From contig JBHOQS010000015.1 of the NCBI GenBank assembly GCA_042408875.1, positions 186,001 to 250,000 on the forward strand: DNA of 64,000 bases, read 5' to 3'. The DNA comes from JBHOQS01 sp042408875. Its GTDB lineage: Bacteria > Chloroflexota > UBA11872 > JBHOQS01. The translations under genes and the position numbers were made by a program. The notes beneath the pieces were generated by a model. It saw only the letters and a program-made list of their open reading frames with translations. It ran no database searches and had not been told where the DNA came from. Shown in pieces: positions 25,904-35,401 of the stretch (positions are counted from its first letter, which is position 1; every line of letters begins with the position of its first letter).

Positions 25904-26968
25904 TCAGAATGTGCGCTCTTGATGGCTCCTCATACCGAGGGCATCGTCTGATGGCATTGTACCATTGCCACCACCCAGCAGGACGCGACTGTGGCGCAGC
26001 TCATGGGAGCCGTCCGGGAGCGCATATTCGTAATAGTAATGCAGCATCCCGTCTATGCTGACCACATCGACGTAGCGGATGGAGCCTGAGCTGTGCGGCG
26101 AGCGTACCAGCGGGCCGCTCGCGGTTACTCGCTCGAAGTGTGCCAGGTCCATGCTGATCGCCAGCCCCAGCTTCTCCTCGTAGTTTTCAGCGACCGACGC
26201 CGAGCCATCATAGAACGCGATGAACACCGGCGAGATGTACAGCAGCGATGTGATACGCGCGGCGTAGGCGTCCCAGGCGGGCTGGCCGGCGCGCGGGGCG
26301 AAGACATCGCCAGCCCAGCGGAAGTTCAGCCCGTCTTCCGAGACAGCCAGGCCGGTGTTCGATGTGGTTTTGCCGGTGTTGAAGATATCCGCCGTGCCAT
26401 GGAGCTCCTGCGCCGGGTACGCCTGGGCTGGCCGCGTGGCATAGCTCACGTACATCCGATACTGCCGGCCGAACAGGACAAGGTAGGGGTCCTTCACTCC
26501 CTCACACTGCGCGTCATCGGCGGTAAGGACCGGCTGCCTGTGCCGGATGTCGAAGCCTGCCGGGGCAGCTGCCTCGGTGACATCGATGCGCCAGCGGTTA
26601 TCGGCCGGGTCTACGTAGCTCACGTAGAGCCGCCACCGGCCCTCCGGGCTCTTGAACAGCGCGGCACGCTCCATGGAGTCCGTGGGAAACTCCTGCTTGC
26701 GCGCTGACCAGATCGTCTCAAACGTCACCCCATCGCGACTGCGGGCGATCCGGCACTCGATACCCCGCCCGAGCTCACGCGGCACGCGCAGACGGTAGTA
26801 CAGGTAAAAGAAGCCATCCTCACGATCGAACAGCACGCTGGGGGCGCCGGCCCAGTAGCCCGGCCCCTCGCCGGGCGGCGCCACGACCCGCTCGCCAGCC
26901 TGGGGGTCGAAGTGTGGTAGGACACCGTAATAGCGCCGCTCGGGTCCAAAGGCGATACTGCCTGCCAT
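25904..26968 (-). CDS. Five-bladed beta-propeller glycosidase-like protein (GH43/GH32/GH130 type)
   Basis: A 354-residue protein whose repeating blades include GYWAGAPSVLFD, GFFYLYYRLR, ARSRDGVTFETIW, RWRLYVSYVDPADN, GVKDPYLVLFGRQYRMYVSY and GLAVSEDGLNFRWAGDVF. This is the pattern of five-bladed propeller glycoside hydrolases and phosphorylases. A signal peptide is absent, so it acts in the cytoplasm. The ATG at 26968 is preceded by GGAGGAGG 11 nt upstream; the in-frame TTG just before it is too close to that site. Exact family and substrate cannot be set from sequence alone. Confidence 0.65.
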   Translation of the reverse strand: MAGSIAFGPERRYYGVLPHFDPQAGERVVAPPGEGPGYWAGAPSVLFDREDGFFYLYYRLRVPRELGRGIECRIARSRDGVTFETIWSARKQEFPTDSMERAALFKSPEGRWRLYVSYVDPADNRWRIDVTEAAAPAGFDIRHRQPVLTADDAQCEGVKDPYLVLFGRQYRMYVSYATRPAQAYPAQELHGTADIFNTGKTTSNTGLAVSEDGLNFRWAGDVFAPRAGQPAWDAYAARITSLLYISPVFIAFYDGSASVAENYEEKLGLAISMDLAHFERVTASGPLVRSPHSSGSIRYVDVVSIDGMLHYYYEYALPDGSHELRHSRVLLGGGNGTMPSDDALGMRSHQERTF

Positions 26969-27248
26969 CGGTAACAAAGCCTCCTCCGCAAACCTCTCTC
27001 ATTCTCTGGCGCTCTCGGTTCTCCAAGGACACCAGTGTACCCCACGTGCGCCGGGTAGGCCAGAGAGACAGCTTCGCCGTACGAGCGCCACAGCGCGCAC
27101 ACGGCCTACTACTGTTCCCGTCGATCCCTGGCACAGGAATTGCTAATCTCCTGGTTGTTACCTAGCAGTTACATAGCCGTGGGTAACACCGCAGGTCAGT
27201 GAGGTATGGGCAAATTCGGTAAACGTCGCACGTAAAGGAGTGTGCGGT

Positions 27249-27521
27249 ATGCAATCCCGAGAGGCCGGTGAGGTGGTGGCAACCTATCTGTCGGCCATGG
27301 AGCGTATCCCGGCGCAAGCGTATTTCTGGCTCGCTATGGGAAGCATTGTCAGCTCTGCGCTCCTGTTCATCATGGGCAAGCGTAACTGGGCCATCTTTGT
27401 CGGGCAGTGGCCATCTACCTTCTTGTTGCTGGCGCTGGTGTACAAGCTCCTGCGCCCCAGCCGTGAACAGGTCGGAGAGGGCCTGCAGCAGGCTCTGCAC
27501 CGGGGCACTCATGCTCCGTAA
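27249..27521 (+). CDS. Small two-helix membrane protein of unknown function
   Basis: A 90-residue protein. Two hydrophobic segments, YFWLAMGSIVSSALLFIMG (about 26-44) and FVGQWPSTFLLLALVYKLL (about 51-69), with a Lys/Arg turn between. The ATG at 27249 has GGAG 8 nt upstream. The stop runs into an AT-rich tract of AAAAATAAC repeats (27523-27560). Upstream, 26969-27248 holds only an imperfect inverted GTTACC/GGTAAC pair. No family recognised; the pattern resembles small membrane proteins common in Chloroflexota. Confidence 0.65.
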   Translation: MQSREAGEVVATYLSAMERIPAQAYFWLAMGSIVSSALLFIMGKRNWAIFVGQWPSTFLLLALVYKLLRPSREQVGEGLQQALHRGTHAP

Positions 27522-27687
27522 AAAATAACAAAAATAACAAAATAAATATAATAAAAAGTGTGCCGCTCTGAAGTAGGGACGCCGCTCTCAAGAGTGGATG
27601 AGGGCGGCATGCGCCTCCAGCGTCTTACACCAGAACGCGCATGCTGCTCTCAACCATTCATCAGCCCTTCGGATTCCCCGCGGCTGA

Positions 27688-28245
27688 CTATCCGGCTGCG
27701 TGACTCCGAGCGCCGGGCCACCAATCGTAGAGCTCGCCCCAGTTCACATAGCCATAGAAGCCGAACCAGCCGGGCACGGGCCCGAGCTCCTCGACAACCG
27801 GCTGTAGCGCGGTGCCATCGGCCTTCATCAGCCAGAGCTGTGCTCGATCCCCCTGCAGGCGTACGAAGAGGAGATGGCTGCCATCACGCGACCACTGCGG
27901 CCGCTCATCACGGTACGCGGAATCGTCTCGCAGCAACCGCTTACCCGATCCGTCAGGGGCCATGATCCAGATGCGCCGCTGCTCCAGGGCGCGCTGTGCT
28001 GCCTCGCCACCACCGGTCTGCGGCCCAGCAGGGCCGCTCGTGTAGGCGATCCACCGGCTATCCGGTGACCAGGCCGGAAAGAGATCGGCCCGATCCGGGT
28101 CTGAGAGTCGCCGCAGGCTCCCCAGCGCCCCCACGGCGATGGACTTATGCTCCCAGGTAGCGCAAAAGGCCCCTTCCACCAGCGCGAGGTGCCGGCCATC
28201 CGGCGCCCAGGCGATGAAGTCCTTGGCAGTACTGCAGGAGTGTCT
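27688..28245 (-). pseudogene. TolB-like beta-propeller protein, C-terminal remnant
   Basis: The frame holds TolB/WD40-like blades: FIAWAPDGRHLALVEG, LFPAWSPDSRWIAYTSG, RRIWIMAPDGSGKRLL, RPQWSRDGSHLLFVR and AQLWLMKADGTALQPVV. Full-length relatives have signal peptides and several more blades. Here an in-frame TAG at 28246-28248 precedes the first blade and no start codon with a ribosome site exists upstream. The N-terminal portion appears lost. A GTG at 28179 could start a shortened 163-residue chain, but it would lack export and half the propeller. Confidence 0.7.
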
Positions 28246-28330
28246 CTAAGGATGTAACCATGATTGCCGCGGAGCGTTTGGTGTGGTAGCGGGCACGCGT
28301 GACGATCATATGGCAGGGGAATAGACCGAG

Positions 28331-30013
28331 GTGTACTGGCATCTGATTGGCTGCAGCGGATGGTGGCGCATGGCTGTGCTCTGCCTACTGGTGGGCCTGC
28401 TCTCGGCGGTGCCACTCCCGGTAGCAGCAAAGCCGGCAGAGCAGGCGGCTGCGCCGGTGCCACCGGGCGCTGACACGGCGGCGCGGCCGCTGGCAAACAA
28501 GGTCATCGTCATCGATCCCGGACATGGCGGCCCGGATACCGGCACGCTGGCGGGCAGCATCCCGGAGAAGCAGGTTAACCTGGCCATCGCGCTGGCGCTC
28601 AAGCCGATGCTCGAGGCAGCGGGCGCCCGCACCATTTACACCCGTGTGTCCGACCGTGCCGTGACGTCGGGCGAGTACAGCCAGCGCGCCGACCTCCAGG
28701 CGCGGGTCGATATCGCCAACCGTAGCGGCGCGGATCTCTTCGTCAGCATTCATGCCGACGCCCATGCCGACCCGGCCATCGCTGGGCTGACCGTGTACTA
28801 CGGCACCGATGACGGGTATATCTATGATCTGCCGTCGCCGCGCTCGGCTGATCTGATCAGGCTGAGCCGCCAGCTTGCAGCCCGTCTGCTGACGGAGCTC
28901 ACGGCGGCGACTGGCTCGCCGGACCGCGGCATACGGCAGCGGCCCTTCTATGTGCTGGGCGCCACCAAGATGCCGGCGGTGCTGGTTGAGGTCGGCTACA
29001 TGACGAATGCAAGCGATGCTGCTCGCCTGCGTGATCCGGTCTACCAGCAACGCGTGGCGCAAGGGCTGCGAAACGGTATCGTATCGTACTTTCGCACCGT
29101 CGAGGACGCCCGCTACGTTGCCGATGTGACCGTACCGGACGATGCCAGGATGCCACCCGGTGCTACGTTCACCAAGACCTGGCGCATTCAGAACACCGGG
29201 GGTGTGCCGTGGACTGGGCAGCACCGCCTGGTTTTCGCCGGTGGCGCGCCGATGGGGCTGGTCACCTCGGTCCTGGTGCCTCCGGTGCCGCCGGGTGGCT
29301 CGGTGGAAGTGAGCGTGCCGATGCGCGTACCGGCCGACATGTTTGGCCGCATCCAGTCCTACTGGCGCATGGCCACACCCGATGGCGTCCCGTTCGGCGA
29401 CCGGCTGTGGGTGCAGATCGTGACCGCCTCACCGGTTGACCGCGCGCCGCCGATCACCGGCAACCCGAACGTGGAGTACTTCGAGCAAACGGGACACAAC
29501 GTGGCATATGCCTTCCTGAAATTCTTCAAGGCTAACGGCGGCGTCGATGTCTTCGGCTACCCGCGCACGGAGGAGATCACTGAGGACGGTATGACCGTGC
29601 AGTACTTCCAGCGGGCTCGCTTCGAGTACCACCCGGACAAGGCTGGCACACCCTATGAGGTACAGCTCACGCTGCTGGGTGACCTGCTCACCAGCGATCG
29701 CCGCCCCTTCCCCGGGGTCAAGCCGTTCCAATCCAGTGCTCAGCACCGCTACTTTCCCGAGACCGGCCACAGCGTCCACTTCGCCTTCCTGAAGTTCTTC
29801 GAGGCTAACGGTGGAGTGCGTGTCTTTGGCTATCCGATCTCTGAAGAAATCCAGGAAGGGAACAACGACGGCAGTGGCCGCATCTACACAGTGCAGTACT
29901 TCCAGCGGGCACGTTTCGAGTACCACCCGGAGAACGCCGGCACGCCCTATGAGGTGCAACTGGGGCTCCTAGGCGACCAGGTGCTGCGCCAGCGCGGCTG
30001 GCTGCGGGAGTGA
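28331..30013 (+). CDS. N-acetylmuramoyl-L-alanine amidase with NBR1-like and repeat modules
   Basis: Exported cell-wall hydrolase of 560 residues. A signal peptide covers about 14-33. The zinc amidase (Amidase_3) domain runs about 57-255 with ligands His65 in IDPGHGG, Glu79 in SIPEKQ and His141 in VSIHADAH, and catalytic Glu in LVEVGYMTN. A four-Trp Ig-like domain follows (about 270-370, TKTWRIQNTGGVPWTG). Two tandem modules end the protein, each with a YF..TGH start, FLKFF, FGYP and YFQRARFEYHP (about 380-455 and 472-555). This modular tail is characteristic of Chloroflexota wall enzymes. The start is GTG at 28331; ATG at 28370 is an alternative. Confidence 0.88.
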   Translation: MYWHLIGCSGWWRMAVLCLLVGLLSAVPLPVAAKPAEQAAAPVPPGADTAARPLANKVIVIDPGHGGPDTGTLAGSIPEKQVNLAIALALKPMLEAAGARTIYTRVSDRAVTSGEYSQRADLQARVDIANRSGADLFVSIHADAHADPAIAGLTVYYGTDDGYIYDLPSPRSADLIRLSRQLAARLLTELTAATGSPDRGIRQRPFYVLGATKMPAVLVEVGYMTNASDAARLRDPVYQQRVAQGLRNGIVSYFRTVEDARYVADVTVPDDARMPPGATFTKTWRIQNTGGVPWTGQHRLVFAGGAPMGLVTSVLVPPVPPGGSVEVSVPMRVPADMFGRIQSYWRMATPDGVPFGDRLWVQIVTASPVDRAPPITGNPNVEYFEQTGHNVAYAFLKFFKANGGVDVFGYPRTEEITEDGMTVQYFQRARFEYHPDKAGTPYEVQLTLLGDLLTSDRRPFPGVKPFQSSAQHRYFPETGHSVHFAFLKFFEANGGVRVFGYPISEEIQEGNNDGSGRIYTVQYFQRARFEYHPENAGTPYEVQLGLLGDQVLRQRGWLRE

Positions 30014-30112
30014 TCTCCCCAGAACATCGCTGAGCAGGACCAGACGATCGGCTCCGTAACCTCTGCGGTGGACGCCGCAAGCGGCGTGCGGCTATAGTGT
30101 CACCCGACGAGC

Positions 30113-33025
30113 ATGTTAGTGACGCTTCGGCGCCCCCTGCCCAACGCTGCGCTGCCAGACCACCGACGTGGCGCCGCGCCAGCACAGTCCGGCAGCGCCC
30201 TGCTTGCGCCGGCGGGCGTAGTGCTGCTGGCCTTCGCCCTGCGGGTCTACCGCCTGCACACCCTCGGCGACTTCGACTTCGACGAGGTGGCAAGCGTCTG
30301 GTATGCCGGCCTCCCGCTGAGCGAGCTGCTGGCCGCGCTGGCCGGCGCCATCTTCGAGCACCCGCCACTGTATTACCTACTCCTCAAGTTCTGGATCGCC
30401 GCAGCTGGCAGCAGCGAGTATGCCGTCCGTTTCCTCTCGGTCCCGCTGGGCACGCTCGCCGTCGCCGGCACGTACATCCTGGCGCGGCGGCTGTTTCAGC
30501 GCCGCGCGGCGCTCGCGGCAGCGCTCTTCATGGCAGCAAGTCCGCTGGAGGTGTTCTACAGCCGCGAGGCGCGCATGTACGCCCTGGTGACGCTGCTCGT
30601 TGTGCTGGCAGCGTACCGGCTGCGGCGGGCCGCAGCCGAGCCGGAGCGCCGGAACTGGGTGGCTTATGGTGCGTGTGCGGCAGCAGCGCTATACGCCCAC
30701 TATCTCTCCGCCTTCGTCGTGCTGGCCCTGAACGTCTGGTATGTCTTTACCGGGGAGCGCCAGTGGCAGTGGCGGTCATGGCTCCTGGTGCACGGTATCA
30801 CCCTGGGGCTGGTCCTGCCGTGGCTGGCTGTGGCCCGCGGGTTCGGCACAAGCGTCGGTGTAGCCGGGCGCGCCATCGTTGGCCCGGCGGACCTGCTGGC
30901 CTTCCTGGACCAGGCCCGTGTCGAGCTCATCGCTGGCCTGGCGCCGCCATGGTGGGCCGGCCCGGCGGCCTGGCTGTGGTACGCCGGCTGGGGCGGGCTG
31001 GTGGCGCTGGCCTGGTGGCGCGTCCCAGCGGCGCGGCGCAACCTGGTTCTGCCACTCCTGGCAGGCGCCGGGGCGTTGCTGGGCCTGGCTGCGCTGGTGC
31101 TGCTCAACAAGTACCTCCAGACCCGCTATCTTTTGCTCGGGCTGCCGTTTATGTACCTTGCCCTGGCCGCCGCGCTGGCAGGAGTGGCCCCCCGCCGCCC
31201 GGCCCGACTGCTCGTGGCGGCAGCGATGGCGGCCCTCGTTTTCCTGCCGCTGCCGCTCGCCGGGCTAGCAGCATACGTGCACAGCTACGTGCGTGGGGAT
31301 TACAGCGCCATCGCACAGCGTCTCAGCGACTTCAGCCGGCCTGGCGACGTCGTCGTCATGACGGGCCCTTGGCAGTACTGGCTCTGGCGACACTACGCCC
31401 GCACCCAGACCCCGTACTATCTGCTTCCGCGCGAGGCGCCGCCGCCGCTCAGCGAGCTGGAGGCAGAGCCCGTGCTGCGCGAGCTGCGCCGGCGTTACAG
31501 CCGCGTCTGGCTCTCGCTGGCGGCTACCGCGCAGGCTGATCCGGCCGGCTTCGTCGAGCGCTGGCTGGACGAGCACGGCTGGCGTGGCTGGCGGCGGAGC
31601 TACCGCGATGCCGAGCTGCGTGTGTACTCGATCGCCCAGGAGCCGATGCCGTTCAGCGAGGCGGGGGTGAGCCTCGACAACGTGCTGCGTCTGGCCGGCT
31701 ACCGGCTCGACACACGCAACCTGGAGCTCCCTGAGGTCGCGCGGATCACTTTGGAATACGACGTGCTGCGCACCCCGGCCGAACCCCTGAATGTCTCGGT
31801 GCGCCTGATCGCCCAGGACGGGCAGGTTTACCAGCACGATGTGGAGCTGGGCTACGGCCGCCGTCCAGCCCCGGCCTGGCGGCCGGGCGAGCGCATCGCA
31901 GCGCAGGTGGGGGTGTGGCTGCCGCCCGGCGCTCCGCCGCGGGAGTACAAGGTCTACGCCGTCGTCTACGGCGCGCGCAGCGGGCGCCCGCTCGGCGCAG
32001 CGGAGACGGCGGTCATGCGCGATTCCGGCCTGACGGTAGCGCAGGGCGAGAGCCTGCTCTACCTGGGCCGCGTGCATGCCGTTAAGACACTCGCCAGCGT
32101 GCCCGACTGGGACGTCTCAGGCCGCGCCATCGGCGCACGCTTCGGCAGCGGTGGCGGTGACCAGATCACCCTGCTCGCTGCCGCGGCATCCCGGCAAGCC
32201 GCGCCAGACAGGCAGGTCGAGGCGTTGCTCACCTGGCGCGCCGAGAGTGACGTGGCCGGCGACTACGCTGTGCTGCTGGAGCTGGTCTCGCCCGATGGCC
32301 GCACCGTCGCCCGGGGCTGGTCCCGCCCTGTGGCCGGCGCCTATGACACGTGGCGCTGGCGAGCCGGGGAACTGCTACGCGACCGCCAGGTGCTGCTCGT
32401 GCCGAGGAATGCTCCGGGCGGCCGGTACATACTGCGCGTCGGGCTGCTGCGAACTCCGGCCCCGCGGCTGGCCCTGCCGGAGCAGCCGGAGGGCGTACCG
32501 CTGCCCGGCCCAGAGAGCGCACGCACCGTGCCGGTCGCTACCATTGACATCCAGGCGCGCCCGCGCCTGTATACGCCGCCCCGGATCGCCTATCCGCGCC
32601 GCGAGCAGATCGGGGAGGTCGCTGATCTCCTGGGCTACGACCTGGACCGCACGGCGGCGCGGCCTGGCGAGATGCTCAGCCTCACCCTCTACTGGCGGGC
32701 GCGGCCCGGCCCAGGCGGTGCAACAGGCACCACTGATGCGAGCTACACAGTCTTCACCCACCTGCTCGGGCCGGACGGGCGCGTGTATGCGCAGCAGGAT
32801 AACCCGCCGCAGCGTGGCGAGCACCCCACCAGCGCCTGGCTGGCCGGCGAGATCGTGGTGGACCGGTATGAGTTGCGCCTGGATCCCCAGGCGCCGGCCG
32901 GCGAGTACGAGCTAGAGATCGGGATGTACGACCCGCGCACCGGCGCGCGCCTGCCCGTGCTGCTCGACGGCGTGCGCCAGCCAGAGGATCGCGCCGTGCT
33001 GGCGCGGGTGCGAGTGACGAGGTGA
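30113..33025 (+). CDS. Glycosyltransferase family 39-type integral membrane protein
   Basis: A 970-residue membrane protein. The N-terminal half has about 9-10 hydrophobic helices and the GT39/ArnT landmarks: FDFDEVASVWYAG with the catalytic acidic pair on the first outer loop, HPPLYYLLLKFW, and SREARMYALVTLL. It would move a sugar from a polyprenyl-phosphate donor to a lipid, protein or glycan outside the membrane. The C-terminal half (about 500-970) is a soluble beta-rich region with repeated sandwich units, e.g. YELRLDPQAPAGEYELEIGM, seen in Chloroflexota homologues. No strong ribosome site. A small perfect hairpin (30072-30087) precedes it. Confidence 0.82.
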   Translation: MLVTLRRPLPNAALPDHRRGAAPAQSGSALLAPAGVVLLAFALRVYRLHTLGDFDFDEVASVWYAGLPLSELLAALAGAIFEHPPLYYLLLKFWIAAAGSSEYAVRFLSVPLGTLAVAGTYILARRLFQRRAALAAALFMAASPLEVFYSREARMYALVTLLVVLAAYRLRRAAAEPERRNWVAYGACAAAALYAHYLSAFVVLALNVWYVFTGERQWQWRSWLLVHGITLGLVLPWLAVARGFGTSVGVAGRAIVGPADLLAFLDQARVELIAGLAPPWWAGPAAWLWYAGWGGLVALAWWRVPAARRNLVLPLLAGAGALLGLAALVLLNKYLQTRYLLLGLPFMYLALAAALAGVAPRRPARLLVAAAMAALVFLPLPLAGLAAYVHSYVRGDYSAIAQRLSDFSRPGDVVVMTGPWQYWLWRHYARTQTPYYLLPREAPPPLSELEAEPVLRELRRRYSRVWLSLAATAQADPAGFVERWLDEHGWRGWRRSYRDAELRVYSIAQEPMPFSEAGVSLDNVLRLAGYRLDTRNLELPEVARITLEYDVLRTPAEPLNVSVRLIAQDGQVYQHDVELGYGRRPAPAWRPGERIAAQVGVWLPPGAPPREYKVYAVVYGARSGRPLGAAETAVMRDSGLTVAQGESLLYLGRVHAVKTLASVPDWDVSGRAIGARFGSGGGDQITLLAAAASRQAAPDRQVEALLTWRAESDVAGDYAVLLELVSPDGRTVARGWSRPVAGAYDTWRWRAGELLRDRQVLLVPRNAPGGRYILRVGLLRTPAPRLALPEQPEGVPLPGPESARTVPVATIDIQARPRLYTPPRIAYPRREQIGEVADLLGYDLDRTAARPGEMLSLTLYWRARPGPGGATGTTDASYTVFTHLLGPDGRVYAQQDNPPQRGEHPTSAWLAGEIVVDRYELRLDPQAPAGEYELEIGMYDPRTGARLPVLLDGVRQPEDRAVLARVRVTR

Positions 33026-33028
33026 GGC

Positions 33029-33446
33029 ATGGCACAGTTCAGTGTTGCTGTGGGGATCCAGGCGCCACCCGAGCGGGTGTGGGCCGTGCTGCGCGATGTC
33101 GAACGCTGGCCGGAGTGGACGCCGTCGGTGATAAGTATCTGACGGATGGGCCAGAGCTCGTTTGTCGTGGGCAGCCGGGCGCGCGTCAGCCAGCCCAGGC
33201 TACGCCCGGCAGAGTGGGAGGCCACCAATCTTGAGGAGGGGCTTTTACCTGGGTCACGCGCAGCCCCGGCCTGCACGTGGCTGCGTATCATCATATCGAA
33301 GCCACCGCAACCGGCGGCCGCGTCACGCTGTCGCTGGAGTTCTCTGGCCTGCTGGGCCCGCTGGTCGCCCGTCTGACCTGCGCCTGAACGAGCGCTCCCT
33401 CACCCTTGAGGCGCACGGGCTCAAAGCGTGCAGCGAGAGCGCATAG
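33029..33446 (+). pseudogene. SRPBCC (polyketide cyclase/START-like) gene, frameshifted
   Basis: The first frame reads MAQFSVAVGIQAPPERVW and RWPEWTPSVISI, the N-terminus of a SRPBCC lipid-binding protein, then hits TGA at 33140. The same frame resumes with FVVGSRARVSQPRLRPAEW. A shift near 33240 moves to the frame with FTWVTRSPGLHVAAYHHIE and GGRVTLSLEFSGLLGPLVAR. A second shift near 33375 gives LNERSLTLEAHGLKACSESA and the natural stop at 33446. All parts of the family are present in order across three breaks, so the gene is intact in content but dead. It starts 3 bp after the GT39 stop, once an operon. Confidence 0.88.
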
Positions 33447-33637
33447 GGGGCCCTCCCACTCACATGGGAGGGGAGTGGGGGAGAATGCTCGGCTGATCCG
33501 CCCGAGAGATGGTGCACAGCCTGCCAGAGAGGGCTTGCCCATCGACCGGTACGCGTCGGCCCTGTCGAGGCCGGAGGGAAGGTGGTGGTTACAGGCCACG
33601 AGCACGGAGACGCAGCGCCTGGGCACCGCTGGGCACG
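33447..33637. other. Intergenic stretch, nothing recognised
   Basis: About 190 bp between two pseudogenes. It contains purine-rich GGGGAGTGGGGGAG near 33470 and no coding signature on either strand. The further stretch 33725-33808 is equally featureless and leads into the Gfo/Idh/MocA stop. Confidence 0.35.
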
Positions 33638-33724
33638 ATGACCTCTGAGGAGTTCCTAGCCTGGGGCGACGAGGACACCTGAGCCGAAGGGGTCGATGGG
33701 CAGGGCAGCCTTGTGTCGCCGGCA
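33638..33724 (+). pseudogene. Uma2-family gene remnant
   Basis: The reading MTSEEFLAWGDEDT, a TGA, then AEGVDGQGSLVSPA matches position by position the Uma2 N-terminus in this same window (MSYEEYLAWADEDTPAEWVEGE). The TGA falls where many Uma2 proteins have Trp. Downstream sequence loses the family pattern within about 20 codons. It is a short relic, most likely of a once complete gene on the + strand. Confidence 0.75.
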
Positions 33725-33808
33725 GCTGTGGCACGAGCCGCTGTCGCCAGTGCTCACTTGGCTCGGTGTCCTGCCGCGCCCGCTGCGCTGAACCGGGCGA
33801 CCAGCCAG

Positions 33809-34927
33809 TTAGCTGACAACCACGCGACAGCCTTTCTCCGCCGACTTATAGGCCGCTTCGATCAACCGCTGGTTGATCACTGCGTCTTCCCAGTCAGGCT
33901 TCACCGGCTTGCCCGTAGCGATGCCGGTGAGAAACTCCTTGAGCTGGACATAGATCGGATCGCGGTGGACGAGGTCAATGCGGGTCCAACCGTCGCCGTA
34001 GCCCTCCTGCGCCTGGGTAGGATCGTAGCGGAAGAGTACCCCTTCTTCGACGCGCTGGATATGAAGGTTGGTGAAGGTGCATAGCAGCCCGCCCTTCTCG
34101 CAGTCGATCTCGATGAAAGGAATCTCCTCGTGCTTGTGGCGCACCCAGCTTGAGAACACGTCTCCGATGGCGCCGTTGGTGAAGCGCAGGATCACCGCTG
34201 CACTATCCTCGACCGCTACCTTGAAGCGATGGCCTTCCGCATCCTCGCGCTCAGGAAAGAAGATCTCGGTGGTGCAGTAGATGCTCTGGATCGGGCCGAT
34301 CATGAAGCGCAGGAGGTCGAAGAAGTGCGCCATCATGTCGTGCACGATGCCGCCGCCCGCAGTCTCTTTCTGGTAGAACCACGCCGGGCGGTTAGTCACC
34401 CGCTGCGGCACGAAGTAGCCAAAGACCAGCCGCACGTGGAACACCCGCCCGAGCTCACCCGACTGGATGATCTCCCTGGCCCTGGCCGGGCCGGCGGCGA
34501 AGCGCATGTTCTGAATGATACCGTGATGCACGCCGGCCTTGCGCGCCTCCTCGAGCAGGTGCTCGGCCTCGTGCAGGTGGATGGTCAGCGGCTTGTCAGT
34601 GAAGGCGTGCTTGCCGTTGCGCACCGTGCGCAGGAGTGGCTCGTAGTGGAGCGAATTGACCAGACAGTTGTCGATCACGTGGATGTCAGGATCGTCGATG
34701 AAAGCGTTGAGATCGGTAGACGTGCGGCGGATGCCGATCTCCTGCGCCAGTGCCGTGACCTTAGCGGGGTCGCGGCCATACAGCGCGATATCCACCGGCC
34801 AGGTCTCGCCATTGACCTTCAGCCCGCCTTCGTCACGCAGGGTCTTCAGCGCAATGGCATGCAGCCGGGCCATCCGTCCGGTGCCGAGAATGCCCACCCT
34901 TATACCGGTCTGAGCAGAGAGCTGCAT
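33809..34927 (-). CDS. Gfo/Idh/MocA-family oxidoreductase (second)
   Basis: NAD(P)-dependent dehydrogenase-like protein of 372 residues. Rossmann motif RVGILGTGRMARLHAIAL (about 9-26), FTDKPLTIHLHEAE in place of the classic EKP motif, with Asp replacing Glu but the catalytic Lys kept. The C-terminal domain has GGGIVHDMMAHFFDLLRFMI, with the conserved His of the family. The ATG at 34927 has GGAG 12 nt upstream. It is not an orthologue of the copy at 21552-22628 and stands alone. Probable sugar or cyclitol dehydrogenase; substrate unknown. Confidence 0.85.
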   Translation of the reverse strand: MQLSAQTGIRVGILGTGRMARLHAIALKTLRDEGGLKVNGETWPVDIALYGRDPAKVTALAQEIGIRRTSTDLNAFIDDPDIHVIDNCLVNSLHYEPLLRTVRNGKHAFTDKPLTIHLHEAEHLLEEARKAGVHHGIIQNMRFAAGPARAREIIQSGELGRVFHVRLVFGYFVPQRVTNRPAWFYQKETAGGGIVHDMMAHFFDLLRFMIGPIQSIYCTTEIFFPEREDAEGHRFKVAVEDSAAVILRFTNGAIGDVFSSWVRHKHEEIPFIEIDCEKGGLLCTFTNLHIQRVEEGVLFRYDPTQAQEGYGDGWTRIDLVHRDPIYVQLKEFLTGIATGKPVKPDWEDAVINQRLIEAAYKSAEKGCRVVVS

Positions 34928-35401
34928 CGTAGCGTCTCACTCCTAGTTGTCTAACTTAATTACCTAGTTGCATTCTAGAGTGAGCTGGCGGCCGCTCTCC
35001 TCCGGCCGCTACCGCCAGCAGCCGAGCACAGAGGCAGGCGAGCCTGCAGCTTGCCTTGATTGCGAACACAGCGTAGCGATGCACGTCCCGACGGATCTTC
35101 TTGGTCGTGCATCAAGGAGTATAACGGAGTATAACGAAAACAGCGCGCACGTGCGCGCCGGTGTAGGCTGCTGGGAGATCCGGCGGATGAGCCCGTCTTC
35201 GCCTTTCGTCCGGAGCAAACCCCAGGGGCGTTGTGTGGGCCGGAGACGCTTGAGCTTGACGATGCGTTCCCGGGTTTTGCGCATGCGGTGCAGGAGCTGT
35301 TCGATCCTCTGAGGGTGCGGTGTGAGCGCTTCTGTCGCTACCGTCACATACGCCTGCTGTCCGGTCGTGAACGTGGTCAAGTGGCTGCCAGGCGATGCCG
35401 G
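34928..35401. other. Intergenic stretch with several symmetric elements
   Basis: It holds an AT-rich patch (about 34945-34980), an inverted repeat GATGCACG (35078-35085) with CGTGCATC (35106-35113), a tandem decamer GGAGTATAAC twice (35116-35135), and a perfect 16-bp palindrome of GCGCGCAC and GTGCGCGC (35143-35158). Open frames on the - strand, about 120 codons, carry no family signature I recognise, and they may be a decayed gene. No function assigned. Confidence 0.4.

Noticed and set aside
27640..27690. GGGCTGATGAATGG on the - strand as a fourth fluoride-type element
   Set aside because: It lies downstream of a pseudogene, has no P1 loop nearby and no gene to control.
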